Counted from the first letter of the stretch, positions 50,940 to 60,641 are shown. The stretch is 64,000 nucleotides of DNA from Marinomonas sp. IMCC 4694 (GCF_008122525.1 NZ_VSRV01000001.1:1426001-1490000), one strand, 5' to 3'. A program made the numbers and translations. Notes: generated by a model not told the origin, from the sequence alone.

Positions 50940-51620
50940 ATGAGAATGCTACTGCTCATAGGGGCTATTTTTCTGGTACTGGTTGCCTCTTTTCAGGGAA
51001 GTGACGTTTCAAATGACTGGTTCGCCATCCAAAAAATCGAAGTGAAGGGCAATCTGAACTACGTTTCAGAAGACGAATTACTGGCTGACTTTTCTTCATT
51101 AATGGGGGCCAACCTGTTAAATGTTCCCTTGTCGGGCGTGCTCGAGGTTGTTTTGTCATCAGAGTGGGTAGCCAATGCTGAAATTCGTAAAATTTGGCCT
51201 AATACCCTGCAAGTTCTTGTTCATGAACACACACCTCTTGCTTATTGGGGGGATGGGCAATTGATATCCACCTCAGCGGTTATTATCACCCCGCAACAGG
51301 TGCCAAAATTGCCGCTTACTAAGCTATACGGACCTGATGGATCAAGCGGTGTCGTGTTAGAGCAGTTTGGTTTGATTAGCCAAGTACTTTCCTCGACCTC
51401 TTTGCGTGTTGCCTCACTCAACTTAGAAGAGCGAGGGGCATGGCGTATTATTTTTACCAATGGTGTCGCGGTAAAGCTCGGAAGAGAAGACATTCTAGAG
51501 AGATTGCAGCGTTTTATAGCGGTGTATAAAAGCGATTTATCGGGTAGAATAGACCGGATAAGCTCAGTTGATGCTCGTTACCCCCATGGTGTTGCAGTAA
51601 GTTGGGTAAAAAATAATTAA
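50940..51620 (+). CDS. ftsQ: Cell division protein FtsQ
   Basis: FtsQ links early and late division proteins through FtsL and FtsB. The 226-residue protein has almost no cytoplasmic tail, one membrane segment (about 3-20), a POTRA domain starting at IQKIEVKGNLNYVSEDEL (about 30-100) and the beta domain ending SSVDARYPHGVAVSW. It is shorter than the 276-residue E. coli protein, mainly because the cytoplasmic tail is missing. ATG occurs at 50940 and 50946, and either may be used. Confidence 0.9.
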   Translation: MRMLLLIGAIFLVLVASFQGSDVSNDWFAIQKIEVKGNLNYVSEDELLADFSSLMGANLLNVPLSGVLEVVLSSEWVANAEIRKIWPNTLQVLVHEHTPLAYWGDGQLISTSAVIITPQQVPKLPLTKLYGPDGSSGVVLEQFGLISQVLSSTSLRVASLNLEERGAWRIIFTNGVAVKLGREDILERLQRFIAVYKSDLSGRIDRISSVDARYPHGVAVSWVKNN

Positions 51621-51695
51621 CATTGGCCTGATTGTTGCTTTTTTACACGATTGAGAAGGGCTTATTACCACAATACGTACTGCCGGGAAGGTGAA

Positions 51696-52967
51696 ATGAT
51701 AGTCGGTTTAGATGTAGGTACATCAAAAGTTATTTGTTTGGTCGGTGAGGTGCTGGCTGACGGTAGTTTAGATATTGTTGGTATTGGGTCCCATCGTTCA
51801 AAAGGTATGAAGCGCGGTGTTGTCATCAATATAGAATCTACGGTGCAATCTATACAGCGTGCAGTAGAAGAAGCGGAATTAATGGCCGGTTGTAATATAC
51901 ATTCGGTTTATGTGAGTGTGGCAGGGAGTCATATTCGCAGCTTAAATTCCCACGGTATTGTGGCTATTAAGCACGGAGAGGTACAGCAAGAAGATATCGA
52001 TAGAGTGATTGATGCCGCGCAAGCTGTGCCCATTTCCTCTGATCAGAAAGTGCTGCATATTTTGCCTCAGGAATACCATATCGATTCTCAGGAAGGTATT
52101 AAAGATCCTTTGGGTATGTCTGGTGTTCGTTTAGAGGCAAATGTGCATTTGATTTCGGGTGCAGCCAATGCCGTGATGAACGTTGAAAAATGCATTAAGC
52201 GATGTGGGCTCGGTGTAGATGGTGTGATTTTATCACAGCTGGCTTCCAGTGAATCCTCATTGAGTGAAGACGAAAAAGACTTAGGTGTTTGTCTCATTGA
52301 TGTAGGGGCTGGAACGTCGGACATTGCTGTCTGGCTCGATGGTGCATTACATCATACTGCGGTCATTCCAGTGGCCGGCGATCAAGTTACGAACGATATC
52401 TCAATGGCCCTGCGAACACCAACGCAACACGCCGAAGAAATTAAAGTCAAATACGCGTGTGCAATGTCTTCAATGGCAAAGGCCGATCAGGTACTTCAAG
52501 TGCCGAGTGTGGGTGATCGTCAACCAAGGTCAATTACCCGCCACGCATTAACTGAGGTTGTTGAGGCCCGGTATGAAGAAATTTACAATCTAGTTTTAGA
52601 CGAATTAAGACGTAGTGGCTTTGCGGAGCGGATTCCTGCTGGCATTGTTATTACTGGTGGTACCTCTCTAATGGAGGGGGCTGCAGAGTTGGCGGAAAAG
52701 ATATTTCAAATGCCCGTGAGATTATCTTTACCAGATTGTACTAAAGGAATGTCAGATATTGTCGATAACCCAATATACTCAACAAGCGTTGGTCTATTGG
52801 TTTACGGAAGTAAAGAGGCTGAAGTATCAGAGATCTCTAATCGCACAATGTCTAAGACGCAAACTAAACAAGAAGCGTCAATTTTGGCTCCAAAAGAAAT
52901 CGGGCCATCCTTCAGTGCAACGAAGGCGTGGCAAAAATTAAAACACTGGTTTGAGAGTTACATTTAG
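51696..52967 (+). CDS. ftsA: Cell division protein FtsA
   Basis: FtsA is the actin-like protein that anchors FtsZ to the membrane. From the ATG at 51696 it has 423 residues (E. coli 420). It starts MIVGLDVGTSKVICLVGEV and has the nucleotide-binding IDVGAGTSDIAVW and GIVITGGTSLMEG. The C-terminal amphipathic membrane-targeting helix is AWQKLKHWFESYI. AAGGTGAA lies before the chosen ATG, and a TTG frame starting at 51651 is possible. Confidence 0.94.
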   Translation: MIVGLDVGTSKVICLVGEVLADGSLDIVGIGSHRSKGMKRGVVINIESTVQSIQRAVEEAELMAGCNIHSVYVSVAGSHIRSLNSHGIVAIKHGEVQQEDIDRVIDAAQAVPISSDQKVLHILPQEYHIDSQEGIKDPLGMSGVRLEANVHLISGAANAVMNVEKCIKRCGLGVDGVILSQLASSESSLSEDEKDLGVCLIDVGAGTSDIAVWLDGALHHTAVIPVAGDQVTNDISMALRTPTQHAEEIKVKYACAMSSMAKADQVLQVPSVGDRQPRSITRHALTEVVEARYEEIYNLVLDELRRSGFAERIPAGIVITGGTSLMEGAAELAEKIFQMPVRLSLPDCTKGMSDIVDNPIYSTSVGLLVYGSKEAEVSEISNRTMSKTQTKQEASILAPKEIGPSFSATKAWQKLKHWFESYI

Positions 52968-53000
52968 TCAGAATTGATTGTGAATTTACAAAGGAGCGAT

Positions 53001-54236
53001 ATGCCCATGAACGTCTTTGATTTAGTAGAAGATAATGTATCCGATAATGCGGTGATTAAAGTCATTGGTGTTGGCGGGGGTGGCGGTAATGCTGTGCGTC
53101 ACATGTTAGAAAACCGGTTAGAGGGCGTCGAATTTATTTGTGCCAATACCGATTCTAAAGCGCTTATAGGCTTTGAAACTGGCGTATCTTTGCAGTTAGG
53201 CTCAACCATCACAAAGGGATTGGGCGCTGGAGCAAATCCAGACGTTGGCAGAGATTCCGCGTTGGAAGATCAAGAGAAAATTACTCAGTTATTGACCGGC
53301 GCTGATATGGTGTTTATCACAGCGGGTATGGGTGGCGGAACAGGGACTGGTGCGGCTCCCGTTATCGCTAAAGTGGCACGTGAATTGGGTATCTTAACCG
53401 TTGCTGTTGTCACCAAGCCCTTTCCCTTTGAAGGCCGACGCCGAGCTAAGGTTGCCGATGAAGGGGTGCGAGAGTTGCGTGAAAACGTTGACTCTTTAAT
53501 TACTGTCCCCAATGAGCGCCTTTTGCCTGTGCTTGGGAAAAACATCACATTATTAAAAGCATTCGGTGAGGCGAACAATGTCTTATTTAATGCGGTTCAA
53601 GGTATTACCGATTTGATCATGCGTCCCGGGTTGATAAACGTCGACTTCGCGGATGTGAGAACAGTAATGTCTGAAATGGGTATGGCCATGATGGGGACAG
53701 GCTCGGCATCGGGTGAAGACAGGGCGAGAGTAGCGGCAGAAGCGGCTATACACAATCCCTTGCTAGAAGACATCAATTTAAGAGGTGCACGTGGTGTGCT
53801 TGTAAATATAACGGCAAACGAAGAGGTAGGTTTGTCCGAGTTTACAGAGGTTGGTGGAATAATAGAAGAATACGCATCGGAAGATGCAACGGTCGTGATT
53901 GGTTGTGCTATTGATCCTAGTGTAGGGGATGAAATGCGAGTCACGGTGGTTGCAACGGGGTTAGAGGGGCGCATGGCAGCGGAAATGAAATCTGCTGTTG
54001 GTGATTCTGTCGTTTCTAATCCTGTTGTTGCGAAGGTAGAGCAAGTTGTTGAAAGTAGTGATTCTAAAATGACTGTTGCTCAATCTGTGCTGACACCTTC
54101 ACCTGATGTGAAGGTGAAAGCAGTAGAGAAAAACTTGGATGAAAAGGTGGAGTCTGCTGATTCTTCCCATCTTTCAAGTGGCGATAAATTATCGTATTTG
54201 GACATTCCGGCATTTTTGCGTCGTCAAGCTGATTAG
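53001..54236 (+). CDS. ftsZ: Cell division GTPase FtsZ
   Basis: FtsZ is the tubulin-like ring protein. The 411 residues include the N-terminal IKVIGVGGGGGNAVRHML, the tubulin signature GGGTGTGAAPVIA, NVDFADVRTVM and a variable linker (about 320-395). The conserved C-terminal tail is KLSYLDIPAFLRRQAD, which binds FtsA and ZipA. AAAGGAG lies 4-5 bases before the ATG at 53001, and a second ATG at 53007 is possible. Confidence 0.97.
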   Translation: MPMNVFDLVEDNVSDNAVIKVIGVGGGGGNAVRHMLENRLEGVEFICANTDSKALIGFETGVSLQLGSTITKGLGAGANPDVGRDSALEDQEKITQLLTGADMVFITAGMGGGTGTGAAPVIAKVARELGILTVAVVTKPFPFEGRRRAKVADEGVRELRENVDSLITVPNERLLPVLGKNITLLKAFGEANNVLFNAVQGITDLIMRPGLINVDFADVRTVMSEMGMAMMGTGSASGEDRARVAAEAAIHNPLLEDINLRGARGVLVNITANEEVGLSEFTEVGGIIEEYASEDATVVIGCAIDPSVGDEMRVTVVATGLEGRMAAEMKSAVGDSVVSNPVVAKVEQVVESSDSKMTVAQSVLTPSPDVKVKAVEKNLDEKVESADSSHLSSGDKLSYLDIPAFLRRQAD

Positions 54237-54271
54237 TTTGAGTAAAGACGATGCAAAGTCAGTGCGTCGGA

Positions 54272-54318
54272 TTGTATAAAAAATGTGTTATTGATACTAT
54301 TTTGTAAAGAATAGTATC
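54272..54318 (+). promoter_or_regulatory. Putative lpxC promoter overlapping a 9-base dyad
   Basis: TTGTAT (54272-54277), 17 bases and TACTAT (54295-54300) resemble a sigma-70 promoter. The -10 box lies inside the left arm of a perfect inverted repeat, GATACTATT (54293-54301) with AATAGTATC (54310-54318). Confidence 0.45.
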
Positions 54319-54342
54319 CAGTCATAAAAATGTAGGATTATA

Positions 54343-55260
54343 ATGGTACGCCAACACACACTAAAAAACATTATTCGAGCGACTGGAGTCGGTTTACATT
54401 CCGGCGAGAAAGTATACTTGACACTAAAACCCGCGCCTGTAAATACGGGTATCGTATTTGTTCGCACAGACTTGGACCCCGTTGTGGAAATCCATGGTGA
54501 CGCACGATCTGTAGGGTCAACAAATTTTGCAACGGCTTTATGTCAAGGTGATGTAAGAGTGAGTACCGTTGAACATTTATTGTCTGCAATGGCAGGGTTA
54601 GGTGTAGATAACGCTTATGTAGAAGTCAGCGCTAGCGAAATTCCTCTTATGGACGGCAGCGCTAGTCCTTTTGTCTTTCTTTTACAATCAGCGGGACTTG
54701 AAGCTCAAAATGCCCCTAAGAAATTCATTCGAGTCAAAAAGCCTATTCGTGTAGATGAAGGTGATAAGTTTGCAACACTTGAGCCTCATTCTGGTTTTCG
54801 ATTGTCTTTTACGATCGATTTTCAGCACCCTGCGATTGGAGAGGATGTGCAGAGTACCTCGTTTGACTTTTCAACGACGACTTTTGTGAAAGAAATTAGT
54901 CGTGCTCGAACATTTGGCTTCATGAAGGATCTCGAATACTTCAAAAATAATAATTTGGCTCGCGGCGCGAACATGGAAAATGCCATCGTTTTAGATGATT
55001 ACCGTGTTTTGAACGACGAGGGCTTGCGCTACCGTGATGAGCTAGTTCGTCATAAGGTGTTAGATGCCATCGGTGACCTTTATTTACTTGGTCACAGTTT
55101 GATCGGTGAATATAAGGCTTATAAATCAGGGCACGCTCTAAATAATAAGCTTTTGTTGGCTCTGCTTGAGCATCAAGATGCTTGGGAGTATGTTGTTTTT
55201 GAAGATGAAGCTCAAACAACTCCTATCTCTTATGTTGAGCCTGTATTTGTTGGTGCTTAA
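54343..55260 (+). CDS. lpxC: UDP-3-O-acyl-GlcNAc deacetylase
   Basis: LpxC carries out the first committed step of lipid A synthesis. The 305 residues equal the E. coli length. Zinc ligands are H78 (STVEHLLSAM), H238 and D242 (RHKVLDAIGDL). The catalytic E77 and the motif IPLMDGSASPF are present. It stands alone between ftsZ and a terminator. Confidence 0.97.
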   Translation: MVRQHTLKNIIRATGVGLHSGEKVYLTLKPAPVNTGIVFVRTDLDPVVEIHGDARSVGSTNFATALCQGDVRVSTVEHLLSAMAGLGVDNAYVEVSASEIPLMDGSASPFVFLLQSAGLEAQNAPKKFIRVKKPIRVDEGDKFATLEPHSGFRLSFTIDFQHPAIGEDVQSTSFDFSTTTFVKEISRARTFGFMKDLEYFKNNNLARGANMENAIVLDDYRVLNDEGLRYRDELVRHKVLDAIGDLYLLGHSLIGEYKAYKSGHALNNKLLLALLEHQDAWEYVVFEDEAQTTPISYVEPVFVGA

Positions 55261-55290
55261 CAACTGTTTAAATCTTGATCGTATTTATAA

Positions 55291-55317
55291 AAGCCAGACT
55301 TTATGTCTGGTTTTTTT
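55291..55317 (+). terminator. Terminator after lpxC
   Basis: CCAGAC and GTCTGG pair around a TTTAT loop, extended by AA/TT, and a run of seven T residues follows. Confidence 0.88.
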
Positions 55318-55403
55318 GTATTTGAGGTCTTCATATTTCATGTTTTGTCGAACATTACCATGATAGACTGTTTCTATTACTAATTGGCTATGATGAGTTC
55401 AAG

Positions 55404-58109
55404 ATGTTAGGAAAAGTGATTAAAAAAATTGTCGGCACAAAGAATGACCGAGAAGTTAAACGATTTAAAAAAATCGTTACGCAAATAAATCAACTTGAAG
55501 AACCTTTCAGCAAACTGTCCGATGATGAACTATCTGCAAAAACCAGTGAGTTTCGCGAACGAATAAATAAAGGTGAATCACTGGATTCTATTTTGACGGA
55601 GGCTTTCGCTGTTGTTCGTGAAGGCAGTAGCCGTGTGATGGGGATGCGTCATTTTGACGTACAGCTCATTGGCGGTATGGTTTTAAATGAAGGTAAAATT
55701 GCAGAGATGCGTACGGGTGAGGGTAAGACGCTGGTGGCGACTCTTGCTGTGTACTTAAACGCTTTATCATCAAAAGGTGTGCATGTTGTTACAGTAAATG
55801 ACTATCTCGCAAAACGCGATGCTAACTGGATGCGTCCTCTTTATGAATTTTTAGACATGAGTGTCGGCGTTGTTTTTTCCGGACAGGAGCGTGACGATAA
55901 AAAAGCCGCCTACTTATGCGATATAACTTATGGAACCAACAATGAGTTTGGTTTTGATTATTTGCGCGACAACATGGTTTTTAGACTTGAAGATCGAGTG
56001 CAACGTGATCTGAACTTTTCGGTTGTCGATGAGGTGGATTCCATTTTAATTGACGAGGCGAGAACCCCTCTCATTATTTCTGGTGCTGTTGAAGACAGTT
56101 CGGAGCAATATCGTAAAATTAATGCGCTTGCGCCTCTTTTGGTTAAACAAGAGCATGCTGAAGCGGAAGAAATTACCGGACATTATACGTTTGATGAATC
56201 TCAGAGAAGTATAGAGCTGACTGAGTTAGGGCATTCATTTGTTGAAGGTTGGCTCGTTGAGCAAGAATTATTAGGTGAAGGTGAAAGCCTTTATGCTGCG
56301 GGCAATTTATTATTGCTTCATCATGTTCATGCCTGTCTAAAAGCCCACGTCATCTTTAAGAAAAACGTGGATTACGTTATTCAGGGTGATCAGATTGTTA
56401 TTGTTGATGAACACACTGGTCGAACGATGGTTGGCCGACGTTGGTCTGAAGGTATTCATCAGGCAGTGGAAGCAAAAGAAGGGGTAACAATTCAAGCAGA
56501 AAGTCAGACGTTAGCGTCAACTACCTTTCAAAACTATTTCCGCTTGTACGATAAACTTTCTGGAATGACGGGTACGGCCGATACAGAGGCTTTTGAATTT
56601 CAGCAGATTTACGGTCTTCCTGTTATTGTTATACCGACCAATCGTCAAGTTCAGCGTAAAGATTTCAATGATCTTATTTACATGTCTACAGAAGACAAAT
56701 TTGAAGCCATCGTACAAGACATAGAATCGATTGTAGCGCAAGGTCGTCCTGTACTTGTGGGTACGGCATCGATTGAATATTCTGAACTTCTATCCAACTA
56801 CCTCAACAAAAAAGACGTCAAACACAATGTGCTAAACGCTAAGCAGCATGAACGAGAAGCCGAAATAGTAGCAGACGCGGGTCGTCCTGGTGCCGTGACT
56901 ATTGCAACCAATATGGCTGGTCGAGGAACCGATATTGTGCTTGGTGGTAACTTGCAAGTTGAGATTGTTCAATTGGGTGAGGGCGTTAGTCAGGATGCTA
57001 TTGACGCCTTAAAGACCGATTGGAAGCAAAGAAATGAAGCGGTATTGGCGGCGGGTGGTTTACATATTATCGGCACTGAGCGCCATGAATCTCGTCGAAT
57101 CGATAATCAGCTACGAGGTCGTGCGGGTCGTCAAGGTGATGTGGGTTCGTCGCGTTTCTATTTGTCTTTAGAAGACAATCTAATGCGTATTTTCATGTCC
57201 GATCGTATCAAGAAAATGATGATGGCACTTGGTATGGAAAAAGGCGAAGCCATTGAGCACAAAATGGTGTCTAACGCGATAGAAAAAGCCCAGCGTAAGG
57301 TAGAAGGGCGCAATTTTGATATTCGCAAGCAGCTTTTAGAATACGATGATGTCGCCAACGATCAGCGACAAGTGATCTATCAGCAGCGCTTTGACATGAT
57401 GGTTTCTGATGATCTTTCAGGCGCTATTGCCGCTATGCGTGAAGACTTAGTAACAGGGCTTGTAGATGAGTTTATACCGCCTCAAAGTATCTTCGATATG
57501 TGGGATCTTAAGGGCTTAGAAGAAAAAGTATTAAATGAGTTTGGTACGGATTTGCCCGTGTCAAAGTGGGTTGAAGAAGACAAAAAGCTCTATGAAGAAC
57601 CATTACGTCAGAAAATACTAGACACCTTTGTGAATGATTATAAGGCGAAAGAAGACGTTGCGGGCGAGCAAGCTTTTCGATCTTTCGAGAAGCAGGTATT
57701 GCTGCAAGTGCTAGATACTTTGTGGAAAGAACATTTGCAAACTATGGATATGTTGCGTCAAGGTATTCATTTACGTGGGTATGCTCAAAAAAATCCTAAA
57801 CAAGAATACAAACGTGAGTCATTTGAGTTGTTTCAAGGTCTTTTGGAGCAGATTAAGTTTGAGGTTATTCAAATAATCACTCGCGTAAAAGTTCAGTCAG
57901 CCGATGAGGCGCAAAAAATTGAAGACGCACGTAAAAAATTAGAAGAAAAAACCACCATGAATATGGTTCATGATTCTTTGAACTCATTGTCTGGCGATTC
58001 TTCTGGTTCTAATGTTGACCTGCAGGAATACCCTAAAGTGGGCCGCAATGAGCCTTGTCCTTGCGGATCAGGTAAAAAATACAAACAGTGCCACGGCAGT
58101 CTTGTTTGA
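55404..58109 (+). CDS. secA: Preprotein translocase ATPase SecA
   Basis: SecA drives proteins through SecYEG. The 901 residues (also 901 in E. coli) include MRTGEGKTLVATL (Walker A), VDEVDSILIDEARTPL, the second ATPase half with ATNMAGRGTDIVLGG and QLRGRAGRQGD, and the C-terminal zinc finger CPCGSGKKYKQCH. No secM gene or arrest peptide lies upstream, unlike in E. coli. Confidence 0.97.
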   Translation: MLGKVIKKIVGTKNDREVKRFKKIVTQINQLEEPFSKLSDDELSAKTSEFRERINKGESLDSILTEAFAVVREGSSRVMGMRHFDVQLIGGMVLNEGKIAEMRTGEGKTLVATLAVYLNALSSKGVHVVTVNDYLAKRDANWMRPLYEFLDMSVGVVFSGQERDDKKAAYLCDITYGTNNEFGFDYLRDNMVFRLEDRVQRDLNFSVVDEVDSILIDEARTPLIISGAVEDSSEQYRKINALAPLLVKQEHAEAEEITGHYTFDESQRSIELTELGHSFVEGWLVEQELLGEGESLYAAGNLLLLHHVHACLKAHVIFKKNVDYVIQGDQIVIVDEHTGRTMVGRRWSEGIHQAVEAKEGVTIQAESQTLASTTFQNYFRLYDKLSGMTGTADTEAFEFQQIYGLPVIVIPTNRQVQRKDFNDLIYMSTEDKFEAIVQDIESIVAQGRPVLVGTASIEYSELLSNYLNKKDVKHNVLNAKQHEREAEIVADAGRPGAVTIATNMAGRGTDIVLGGNLQVEIVQLGEGVSQDAIDALKTDWKQRNEAVLAAGGLHIIGTERHESRRIDNQLRGRAGRQGDVGSSRFYLSLEDNLMRIFMSDRIKKMMMALGMEKGEAIEHKMVSNAIEKAQRKVEGRNFDIRKQLLEYDDVANDQRQVIYQQRFDMMVSDDLSGAIAAMREDLVTGLVDEFIPPQSIFDMWDLKGLEEKVLNEFGTDLPVSKWVEEDKKLYEEPLRQKILDTFVNDYKAKEDVAGEQAFRSFEKQVLLQVLDTLWKEHLQTMDMLRQGIHLRGYAQKNPKQEYKRESFELFQGLLEQIKFEVIQIITRVKVQSADEAQKIEDARKKLEEKTTMNMVHDSLNSLSGDSSGSNVDLQEYPKVGRNEPCPCGSGKKYKQCHGSLV

Positions 58110-58156
58110 TTTAATGTGTGTGGGTTTGAAAAGTAGTGTAGTTGGAGAGTATTCAA

Positions 58157-59377
58157 ATGGCAGTAGGGTTGCATGATTTTCCTCATATTCCAGAGATAAA
58201 AGGAATTAAAATTGGGGTGGCTGAAGCAGGAATTAAAAAAGCCAACAAAAAAGATGTTGTGATTTTTGAATTGTGCGAAGGATCTTCTGTAGCGGGTGTC
58301 TTTACTCAAAACGCATTTTGCGCCGCTCCAGTTCGCCTTTGTCAAGCGCATCTTGGCTTGGCGGAGAGCCGATATTTGCTTATCAATACGGGTAATGCCA
58401 ATGCGGGTACGGGGAAGTCGGGCGTAGAGGCGGCATTGAAAACGTGTGCGGCCTTAGCTACGCAAACCGGTGTCAGTGTTGAGTCTATTTTACCTTTTTC
58501 AACAGGCGTTATTGGTGAGCCGTTACCTGTAGATAAAATTTGCAGTGCAATTCCGACTGCGTTAGCCAATTTATCGGCGGATAACTGGTATTCTGCGGGT
58601 CTTGGTATTATGACAACTGATACCTTGCCAAAAGGTTCAATACGGTCTTTTGATTTTGGTGGGCAAACTTTTACTGTCGCTGGTATCTCAAAGGGAGCGG
58701 GTATGATCCGCCCTAACATGGCGACCATGTTAGGCTATATTTGCAGCGATATCGCCATCAGTGTTGAGTTACTTGAGGGCATCTTAAAAGACGTAGTCAA
58801 CAAAAGTTTTAACCGCATAACAATCGATAGTGATACTTCAACAAATGATTCTTGTATTGCTATTGCGACGGGTAAAGCTGGAAATGCCATTATTTCATCA
58901 TTAGATGAACCGCTAGCACAGGCTTTTGTTGTTGCGTTTACCGAAGTTATGCAAGAGTTGGCTCATGCTATTGTGCGTGATGGTGAGGGAGCTACTAAGT
59001 TTGTTACGGTCGAGGTTGTTGGTGCCCTCGTTGAGGCGGATGCAACAAAAACGGCTTTTGAAATTGCTCATTCTCCACTAGTAAAAACAGCCTTGTTTGC
59101 GTCAGACCCAAATTGGGGGCGTATATTGGCCGTTGTGGGTCGTGCAGGTGTCGACAATCTGAATGTTGACGGTGTTCAGCTACATATCAACGGCGTTGAA
59201 ATTGCCAGAGATGGCGGGCGTTCACCAGATTACCGAGAAGAGCAAGGTAAGGTGGCAATGGCGCCGCAAGAGATACATATCGTAGTGGATTTAGGTATGG
59301 GTGAAGCATCGGATGTTGTTTGGACAACCGATTTTTCTCATGAGTATGTGACGATAAACGCAGATTACCGAACTTGA
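58157..59377 (+). CDS. argJ: Bifunctional glutamate N-acetyltransferase/amino-acid acetyltransferase
   Basis: ArgJ moves the acetyl group from N-acetylornithine to glutamate, recycling it in arginine synthesis, and may also use acetyl-CoA. The 406-residue precursor cleaves itself before the threonine in PNMATMLGYI. Further motifs are NTGNANAGTGKSG, STGVIGEPL, TIDSDTSTNDSC and DPNWGRILAVVGRAG. GGAGAG lies 7 bases before the ATG at 58157. A TTG at 58142 would overlap it. mutT overlaps its stop by one base. Confidence 0.95.
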   Translation: MAVGLHDFPHIPEIKGIKIGVAEAGIKKANKKDVVIFELCEGSSVAGVFTQNAFCAAPVRLCQAHLGLAESRYLLINTGNANAGTGKSGVEAALKTCAALATQTGVSVESILPFSTGVIGEPLPVDKICSAIPTALANLSADNWYSAGLGIMTTDTLPKGSIRSFDFGGQTFTVAGISKGAGMIRPNMATMLGYICSDIAISVELLEGILKDVVNKSFNRITIDSDTSTNDSCIAIATGKAGNAIISSLDEPLAQAFVVAFTEVMQELAHAIVRDGEGATKFVTVEVVGALVEADATKTAFEIAHSPLVKTALFASDPNWGRILAVVGRAGVDNLNVDGVQLHINGVEIARDGGRSPDYREEQGKVAMAPQEIHIVVDLGMGEASDVVWTTDFSHEYVTINADYRT

Positions 59378-59763
59378 TGCGGATTCGTGTTGCTGTTGGT
59401 ATTATTCTCAGAGGCGATACTGTTTTGATCGCATTGAGAAAAGTCAGTCAGCATCAGGGTGGGTTATGGGAGTTTCCAGGCGGTAAGTGCGAGCAAGATG
59501 AGGCACCGCATACCGCATTGGTACGAGAACTACAGGAAGAATGTGGCATCATGGCGACAACCTGTACTTTTTTTAAGTTGATTTCTCATGATTACGTTGA
59601 TAAACGTGTTGAGCTTCATTTTTACAAGGTAACGGCTTTCGGCGGCGAGCCAAGGGGCAAAGAGGGTCAGCAGGTTATGTGGGTGGCGTTCGATGATCTG
59701 TCAGATTATGCGTTTCCTGAGGCAAACCAGAGCGTTGTGTTAGAGTTAATGTCTTGCTCTTAG
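59377..59763 (+). CDS. mutT: Nudix hydrolase MutT
   Basis: MutT hydrolyses 8-oxo-dGTP and keeps oxidised guanine out of DNA. The 128-residue protein has the Nudix box GGKCEQDEAPHTALVRELQEECGI. WEFPGG before it and LHFYKV after it match E. coli MutT (129 residues). The gene starts at TGATG, translationally coupled to argJ. The adjacency secA-argJ-mutT is common in gammaproteobacteria. Confidence 0.92.
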   Translation: MRIRVAVGIILRGDTVLIALRKVSQHQGGLWEFPGGKCEQDEAPHTALVRELQEECGIMATTCTFFKLISHDYVDKRVELHFYKVTAFGGEPRGKEGQQVMWVAFDDLSDYAFPEANQSVVLELMSCS

Positions 59764-59785
59764 ATAAAGTGTCGAAATTGGGATC

Positions 59786-59816
59786 AAAAAAAAGCGTCTA
59801 TTTAGGGCGCTTTTTC
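59786..59816. terminator. Bidirectional terminator between mutT and the receiver protein
   Basis: AAAAAGCG and CGCTTTTT pair across about ten bases, with a T-run on each strand. It lies between convergent genes. Confidence 0.8.
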
Positions 59817-59843
59817 GTAACTATTTTTACGTAAGTCCTCTAT

Positions 59844-60641
59844 TTAATTGAGGATTTTCGCTAATAAATCTCGGACTACACTGGGTTCAAATGGTTTTCC
59901 ACATATGGCATCGACACCTTCCTGTGCGATATTAGACAGTTTGCTATCCTCAGAATTTGAACTCACCATCAAAATGGGAATATGCGCGAGTGCAGGATCA
60001 AGGCGAACAGCTTCAGTGAGCTCGCGTCCGTCCATTTCTGGCATATTGTAGTCAGTGACAATCAGATCAAACTCCATCTTTTTTAACAGTACAATGGCCT
60101 CTTTGCCATTCTCCGCAAACTCAATGGCTTTGATACCCATTGTATTGAGGGTTTTACTCACGTGTTTTCGCGCCAAGCGGCTGTCGTCAGTCACCAGTAC
60201 TCTGAGTGTTCCCGGGTCAAACAGCTCTAGATCAATGTCTTCCTCAACGATAAGATCAAGGGTGGCGTGAATTGCTCGCTTTAAATCTTTTTGGCTGAAA
60301 GGTTTGGGTAAAATAGCAAGCACGCCAGATTGCCTAAGGTGCTCTAAGTGTTCTCGGTTTCTTTCGCTGGAAATTAACATGAAGCATTGGTGTTCGGTTT
60401 TTTTGTTGTTTCGTATTTGATCGATCAGGTCGTTTGCAGACCCGTCTGGGAGGTACATCGAGGATATAATAAGGTCTGGTGGAAAAGAGGCAAGGGAGCG
60501 TATTGTTTCTTCGATGGTGCTGGAGTGTTCTATTTGTTTAATACCTGCGTCATCTAATGCTTTTGTGATGATTTTTCTTTGAGTGTCAGAAGGCTCAACA
60601 AGAAGAAAAGAGAGGTCGCTGATCGCTGCATAGGTACTCAT
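59844..60641 (-). CDS. Tandem receiver-domain protein, first receiver degenerate
   Basis: The 265 residues are two CheY-like receivers joined by a short acidic linker (about 132-142), with no output domain. The second (about 146-265) is complete: acidic pair D152-D153, phospho-acceptor D197 (IVTDYNMPEMDG) and K249. The first (about 10-128) has E16-P17 instead of two acids and S61 where the phospho-acceptor aspartate should be, but keeps the lysine in LPKPF. It is probably a signalling relay or a partner of a chemotaxis or GGDEF pathway. No kinase is close. Confidence 0.87.
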   Translation of the reverse strand: MSTYAAISDLSFLLVEPSDTQRKIITKALDDAGIKQIEHSSTIEETIRSLASFPPDLIISSMYLPDGSANDLIDQIRNNKKTEHQCFMLISSERNREHLEHLRQSGVLAILPKPFSQKDLKRAIHATLDLIVEEDIDLELFDPGTLRVLVTDDSRLARKHVSKTLNTMGIKAIEFAENGKEAIVLLKKMEFDLIVTDYNMPEMDGRELTEAVRLDPALAHIPILMVSSNSEDSKLSNIAQEGVDAICGKPFEPSVVRDLLAKILN

